Shown in pieces: positions 60,303-64,000 of a stretch of 64,000 bases of DNA (position 1 is its first letter; the number at the start of each line of letters is the position of its first letter). The notes beneath the pieces are model-generated. The model made no database searches and was not told the origin of the DNA. It worked only from the letters and a program-made list of their open reading frames with translations. The stretch spans positions 22,208-86,207 of the forward strand of contig CAYHHI010000008.1 in NCBI GenBank assembly GCA_964356335.1, written 5' to 3'. A program made the translations under genes and the position numbers. The DNA is from CAYHHI01 sp964356335. GTDB taxonomy: Bacteria > Arandabacterota > Arandabacteria > Arandabacterales > Arandabacteraceae.

Positions 60303-60331
60303 ATTCTACGAGATTCTGCAAGGGTTGTCAA
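60303..60331 (-). promoter_or_regulatory. Promoter of the radical SAM gene
   Basis: Minus strand: TTGACA (60326-60331), 17-nt spacer, TAGAAT (60303-60308), about 38 bp before the ATG. Confidence 0.65.
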
Positions 60332-60556
60332 TGCTGCGAATGCTTTTGTCTGGGGGCGAATCGAATCCGTGGGATTTGAGAGGCTGCCCCATCCAGCGAG
60401 AGGCCGTTGGTCTAGTCTGTCGTCGCGACAGGCGTGGCGCACAACATACACGACGTCAGCAGAATCTGCGCTAATCTTTGCATTGGATCACTTTGTGGGT
60501 TAGACTTGGGGCGTGGAGTGTGGGTCTGACACGATGGAGGATAAATGGAGGATAAG

Positions 60557-60895
60557 ATGATTGCATACTGTGGACTCGACTGCGCCAAGTGTGGCGCATT
60601 CCTAGCGACCGCTCAAGATGACAACGCCATGCGCGCGAAAGTGGCGGACGAATGGTCGAAGGCATATGGCGTGCAAATCCCGCCGGAGACCATCAACTGC
60701 ACGGGTTGCCTCTCCGACGGAGTCAAGTTCAATTACTGCGAGAATATGTGCGAGATCAGAAAGTGTGGTGACGGGCGTAAGGTCGGCACCTGTGCGGATT
60801 GTGCCGACTATGCGTGCGAGAAACTGAACGAATTCTTCAAGATGGCTCCCGCGGCAAAGGAGAGTCTGGATTCACTGAAGCCCAAGAAGTCTTGA
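60557..60895 (+). CDS. DUF3795 cysteine-rich protein
   Basis: 112 aa from the ATG at 60557 (MIAYCGLDCAKCG, the usual family start). Cysteines: CGLDCAKCGAFL, NCTGCLSDG, YCENMCEIRKCG, TCADCADYACEKL, probably binding one or more Zn or Fe-S centres. The family function is unknown. Start region oddity: ATGGAGGATAA occurs twice in tandem (60534-60544, 60545-60555), so two ATG codons each have a GGAGG nearby. Confidence 0.85.
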   Translation: MIAYCGLDCAKCGAFLATAQDDNAMRAKVADEWSKAYGVQIPPETINCTGCLSDGVKFNYCENMCEIRKCGDGRKVGTCADCADYACEKLNEFFKMAPAAKESLDSLKPKKS

Positions 60896-60922
60896 GCATC
60901 CTCTTTCAGGCTTTGACTGTTT

Positions 60923-61687
60923 TCAATCTTTGACTCTGCCCACCGGGGCCAAATAGATGGCGAACTCATCATCTCCATCAAGGCGGAGCATCCGGTTCAG
61001 TGCCTCCTGGTCGTAGGCTGCGATGGCGCAGGTCCCCGCACCGATTGCCTCACAGGCGAGATACAGGTTCTGGCAGACATGGCCCGCATCGATGGCGATA
61101 ACCTTGTGAGCTGCAAGACCATACCGCCATTCCATCCGATAAGGGATGGCTGTCCAGATAAACGTCAGGGCAGCTGTGCCCGCGAAGGCCTGCCCGAGGA
61201 CGGCCTCAACAAGTCTCTCGGCAAGATTCTCCTCCGAGAACTCGAAGAGCAACTCGTGGGAGAGGGGCAGATACCGGTAGATTGCCGAATCCAGCCCTTC
61301 GACGTTCAGGACAGCAAGATAGGTTTCGAGGGCGTGACGGCATCCCGCTGACGGCACAGTACGGTAAGCATGGCCTCCGGTGACCTTGCCCCGCATGCCC
61401 TGAGTTGCCCAAAGGAGAAACGATACCTCCTCCAGGCCAAGGGCTTCTCTACGAAAGGCCCGACGGCTGCGCCGGTTCGCGATTGCTGACTGGAGATCGG
61501 CGCCACCTATCTTCTTCCATCTGCCTGGTTCCGGCAGCTTGATACGCTGGGCATCAGCGGCATAAGGCTTTTCAAGCGGCGGGATAGGCATGCCCGCGCT
61601 CTGGTCAGTCCGTGAGAAATCCATCGTCTTCCTGATACTGTCTTTCAGGAAATTCCGGTACTGCTCGAGTAAGCTTCTATTATCCAT
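60923..61687 (-). CDS. SagB/ThcOx-type nitroreductase-fold dehydrogenase
   Basis: 254 aa. Flavin-dependent nitroreductase fold of the SagB-type branch: IKLPEPGRWKK, ANRRSRRAFRREALGLEEVSFLLWATQG (FMN-binding Arg residues), HAYRTVPSAGCRHALETYLAVLNVEGL, and HKVIAIDAGHVCQNLYLACEAIGAGTCAIAAYD. SagB relatives oxidise azolines in peptide natural products, but stand-alone forms like this are common and of unknown use. No cyclodehydratase or precursor peptide is beside it. Same strand as the next nitroreductase with a 132-bp gap. Confidence 0.88.
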   Translation of the reverse strand: MDNRSLLEQYRNFLKDSIRKTMDFSRTDQSAGMPIPPLEKPYAADAQRIKLPEPGRWKKIGGADLQSAIANRRSRRAFRREALGLEEVSFLLWATQGMRGKVTGGHAYRTVPSAGCRHALETYLAVLNVEGLDSAIYRYLPLSHELLFEFSEENLAERLVEAVLGQAFAGTAALTFIWTAIPYRMEWRYGLAAHKVIAIDAGHVCQNLYLACEAIGAGTCAIAAYDQEALNRMLRLDGDDEFAIYLAPVGRVKD

Positions 61688-61819
61688 GGTTGGACCTCGT
61701 GCTTCTCTCTCCTACAGCTACCCCCAGCCCAATTGGTTGTCACGGGAATCCTAGAAACAAGCGGCACATGTATGTGCATTGCGTGGTCTCAACCAGCCTA
61801 GGGATCATGACTTCCACGC

Positions 61820-62611
61820 CTACCCATGTTGCTCCCCTGTCCACGAGTCCAGCATTGCCCGTACCGATCTCGCCATCTCCTTGGTAAAGTCGGCATTGAA
61901 TTTCCCCAAGTACGTAAGACACCCCACGTTGGTGGTGCCGTCAACGCTGCCGCCGGCCTTTGCCGCTCGCTCCTCTCTGTCGCGATACATCTCGGTGAAC
62001 TCCGCTCCATCGAGCCTTCGGTACCGATTCTCAAACACAATGAACTTCCTGTCGAATCGCGATTTCAGAGGGCCTTCCTTCTGTTGCTTCGTCGGATAAC
62101 CAAAGCATACCAGACAGATAGGCAGGGCATACTGAGGCAGATTGAACAGCTCACGATGGACTTCGTAGTTCTCCATGATGTCCCCGATGTAGCAGGACCC
62201 GATCCCCAGTGACTCCGCGGCAATGACCGCCGTGTGTGCTGCTATCAGGGCGTCACAGCAGGCTATGAACAGATCACCTTCCTGCGGCATCCGCAGTGGC
62301 TCCCCTCTTTGCTTAGCGAGATCCTCCACACCTGACAGCATGAAGTAGTCATACCATCTCTGGTAGTCTGCGAGAAATAGCAGGACAAGCGGCGCTTTGG
62401 CTAGGAACGGCTGATTGTCACAGGTTCTGGCCAGCGTGTCCTTCATACCCTGGTCTCTGACTTCAATAATCGAGTACAGCATCATGTTGCCGGCTGTCGG
62501 AGCACGGAGGGTTGCCCGGAGAATCTCGTCTTTCGCTTCCTCGCCGATTTCCCTCGCCTCGTATGCACGAACTGACCTGCGACTGAGAAGCACTTGCATG
62601 ACCTGGTTCAT
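61820..62611 (-). CDS. Nitroreductase-family flavoprotein
   Basis: 263 aa from the ATG at 62611, which has AGGAGGG 11 nt upstream; an ATG at 62638 is in frame with no site. FMN motifs: LLSRRSVRAYEAREIG, RAPTAGNMMLYSIIEV, FIACCDALIAAHTAVIAAESLGIGSCYIGDI, and PICLVCFGYPTKQQ. The C-terminal ~60 residues extend past the usual fold. It reduces nitro, quinone or enone compounds with NAD(P)H; the natural substrate is unknown. It sits between the SagB-type gene and the pseudouridine synthase on one strand. Confidence 0.88.
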   Translation of the reverse strand: MNQVMQVLLSRRSVRAYEAREIGEEAKDEILRATLRAPTAGNMMLYSIIEVRDQGMKDTLARTCDNQPFLAKAPLVLLFLADYQRWYDYFMLSGVEDLAKQRGEPLRMPQEGDLFIACCDALIAAHTAVIAAESLGIGSCYIGDIMENYEVHRELFNLPQYALPICLVCFGYPTKQQKEGPLKSRFDRKFIVFENRYRRLDGAEFTEMYRDREERAAKAGGSVDGTTNVGCLTYLGKFNADFTKEMARSVRAMLDSWTGEQHG

Positions 62612-62759
62612 TTCGCTCAGTTCCCTCCTCGTGCTCATGAGTCTATTCGAAGCAATTAAGTTCTGGCCAGTACTCTTTGAGCGACACGGGTTGCAAGTAC
62701 TGCCCCCCGGCCAACCCTATTCTGCGGCGACGAGGAGCCACGGATGAGTTGCTGGTGGC

Positions 62760-63608
62760 TCAGGGACGGCCGCGAGGGCAGCGCGCCTTGGTCGAAGATC
62801 TCATCGGGCCGCCACGATCCATGGGACCAACCAATTTACTGAACAGTGCAGGCACTCCTGCTTCGAAAGTGAGCTCCCTACCACTCGATGGGTGTCTGAA
62901 GGAAAGTGATCTAGCATGAAGTGCCAAGCGCGTGTGAGATCCACTCTCTTTTCCGTACTTCCTTCCGTACTTGGTGTCGCCCACAATCGGATGTCCAATC
63001 CCCGCGAGATGCACTCGTATCTGGTGCTTTCTGCCCGTCAGGGGCTCTACTTCCAGCAACGAGAGATTGTTCGCCTCCCTGAGCACGCTGTAAGCCGTAT
63101 GGGAGAGCTTCCCCTCTGTGCTGTTGGTTGTGGAGTAGACGACGTGAGCCTTGTTCTCTGCCAGGTACGTGCTGATCGTCCCTGCGTGCGTCGCCACCCG
63201 GCCATGGACCACCGCCAGGTACTTCTTCTCGGTTTCCCTCTCCTTCCACTGGTTCTGGAGCCGGAGCTTTGCCTCTACGTTCTTTGCAAACACGAGTACG
63301 CCGGAGGTCTCCCTGTCGAGGCGGTGAACGATGAAGAGCCGCTTCGGGGACCTGGCTGACCCCTTGCGAACATAGTCAGTCAGAATGAAGTAGGCTGTCC
63401 GTGATCTGTCCCTGTCCGTAGCGATCGTCAAGAGGCCCGCCGGTTTGTCCACAACGAGAATGTCTTCATCCTCATGGAGGATCACCAGCCCTCTCGGCAA
63501 GAACCTTGCGTTTGAACTTGAACGCTTGTGCACGTCAAATCCCGTATCGAGCGATGAAGTCTGTATTATCCATTGTCTTCCCTCTGCAGCATCGATGAGG
63601 TCAAACAC
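62760..63608 (-). CDS. RluA-family rRNA/tRNA pseudouridine synthase
   Basis: 282 aa, GTG start. RluA/RluD-type core: LHEDEDILVVDKPAGLLTIA, FIVHRLDRETSGVLVFAKN with the catalytic Asp (about 97), KKYLAVVHG, VEPLTGRKHQIRVHLAGIGHPIVGDTKYG, and HARSLSFRHP. It lacks the S4 domain; the first ~45 residues are not typical and the real start may be further in. It isomerises uridine to pseudouridine in rRNA or tRNA; the target site is not predictable. Confidence 0.9.
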   Translation of the reverse strand: MFDLIDAAEGRQWIIQTSSLDTGFDVHKRSSSNARFLPRGLVILHEDEDILVVDKPAGLLTIATDRDRSRTAYFILTDYVRKGSARSPKRLFIVHRLDRETSGVLVFAKNVEAKLRLQNQWKERETEKKYLAVVHGRVATHAGTISTYLAENKAHVVYSTTNSTEGKLSHTAYSVLREANNLSLLEVEPLTGRKHQIRVHLAGIGHPIVGDTKYGRKYGKESGSHTRLALHARSLSFRHPSSGRELTFEAGVPALFSKLVGPMDRGGPMRSSTKARCPRGRP

Positions 63609-63615
63609 GATGGAT

Positions 63616-63882
63616 CTAGTCAGGTTGTATCACCAATACTGATACATCACCATATGCTTCACACACAGTGAAACATGTCGGCTGGGGCATGTCAGCAGCA
63701 AACTGGATCGCTTCCTTGGCAGGCAAGACTCTATTGTCGTCGGCAGTGGGCAATTCGCAAACCAGTGATTTCGCTATGTTCGGCGTAGCGAATCTGGAAA
63801 TCAGTGATTTCCGAATCTGAGAGTAGGTCTTGCAGATCTGACGGCAGAGTCCCAAGTACCGGCTGGTGTAACATTTGCCCAA
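63616..63882 (-). CDS. Possible small or fragmentary protein upstream of the rluA-type gene
   Basis: The last ~50 codons read like a real protein (CELPTADDNRVLPAKEAIQFAADM, then CFTVCEAYGDVSVLVIQPD) and end 8 bp before the pseudouridine synthase start. The first ~35 residues do not look protein-like and contain a GGAAATCAGTGATTTCC palindrome. It may be the 3' end of a degraded gene. Confidence 0.3.
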   Translation of the reverse strand: MGKCYTSRYLGLCRQICKTYSQIRKSLISRFATPNIAKSLVCELPTADDNRVLPAKEAIQFAADMPQPTCFTVCEAYGDVSVLVIQPD

Positions 63883-64000
63883 AGACGCCTGGAGGGCACC
63901 GCAAGCCCGCGGCGACCGCTTTCGTTACTGGAATGGAAGGGTGAGCTAGTGTAGTGTCTCATAAATACCTTGACTAATTGGAGCTGTCTTGGTATCATGG
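63883..64000. other. Window-edge stretch, possible edge of a mobile or regulatory region
   Basis: No gene is visible. It contains GTAGTGTCTCATAAATACC and a TTGACTAATT near the right edge, a sequence style seen at some insertion-sequence ends, but no inverted partner lies in the window. Confidence 0.2.

Noticed and set aside
1..64000. CRISPR arrays, tRNA or rRNA genes, complete insertion sequences
   Set aside because: No regularly spaced repeats beyond the 57-bp minisatellite, no recognisable tRNA cloverleaf or rRNA segment, and no transposase reading frame was seen by eye. A tRNA scan could still change this.

Overview
The window looks like chromosomal DNA of a G+C-rich Gram-negative bacterium of the FCB type (Eisenbacteria, Latescibacterota, Zixibacteria, WOR-3 and similar candidate phyla). 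The evidence is four secreted proteins ending in the FlgD-Ig-like / type IX-style C-terminal domain (NPF-type start, then an aromatic GxYFxR-type strand), two gingipain-like C25 peptidases, an outer-membrane barrel, several lipoproteins and twin-arginine leaders. GTG and TTG starts are common. The phylum is an inference; no rRNA, tRNA, CRISPR array or complete insertion sequence was seen.

Layout. 1-3.2 kb: M29-type aminopeptidase (5' end outside the window), a BadF/BadG-type sugar kinase and a GHL10 glycosidase. 3.4-9.8 kb: a stand-alone EF-Tu barrel, then a large orphan membrane protein divergent from a tight block of four membrane genes (DUF6754-like, 213 aa, 282 aa, 208 aa), followed by a membrane-anchored cytochrome c. 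No function is known for the four-gene block, which is the best candidate here for an undescribed system. 9.8-19.7 kb: glycogen debranching enzyme, outer-membrane barrel, and a secreted set ending in a C25 peptidase. 19.8-24.2 kb: amidohydrolase, zinc ribbon, IscU/NifU scaffold, DHH phosphoesterase, ferredoxin.

24.4-31.1 kb: a kdp operon, with a 26-aa membrane peptide, kdpF, kdpA, kdpB, kdpC and a KdpD-like sensor that stops after its GAF region, with no histidine-kinase domains and no kdpE. 31-36 kb: secreted metallophosphoesterase and a GT39-like/TPR fusion protein. 36.1-39.2 kb: AbrB/VapC toxin-antitoxin pair, single-domain PAS protein, CstA transporter. 39.3-46 kb: Tat-exported amidase, 8-oxoguanine glycosylase, and a pfkB-like kinase-tldD-tldE operon in which TldD carries a Tat leader and TldE none. 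46.6-53.3 kb: DUF6599 lipoprotein, a second C25 peptidase, RNase H-like exonuclease, TPR lipoprotein. 53.7-63.6 kb: glutamine synthetase, FN3-like lipoprotein, PEP carboxykinase, B12-binding radical SAM protein, DUF3795 protein, two nitroreductases, RluA-type pseudouridine synthase.

Non-coding structure is rich: two families of dispersed repeats each seen twice (one REP/BIME-like), a 57-bp minisatellite behind glnA, a G-quadruplex-prone tract before the second C25 gene, several large hairpins, and promoters with candidate operators upstream of kdp, vapBC, pckA and the pfkB operon.
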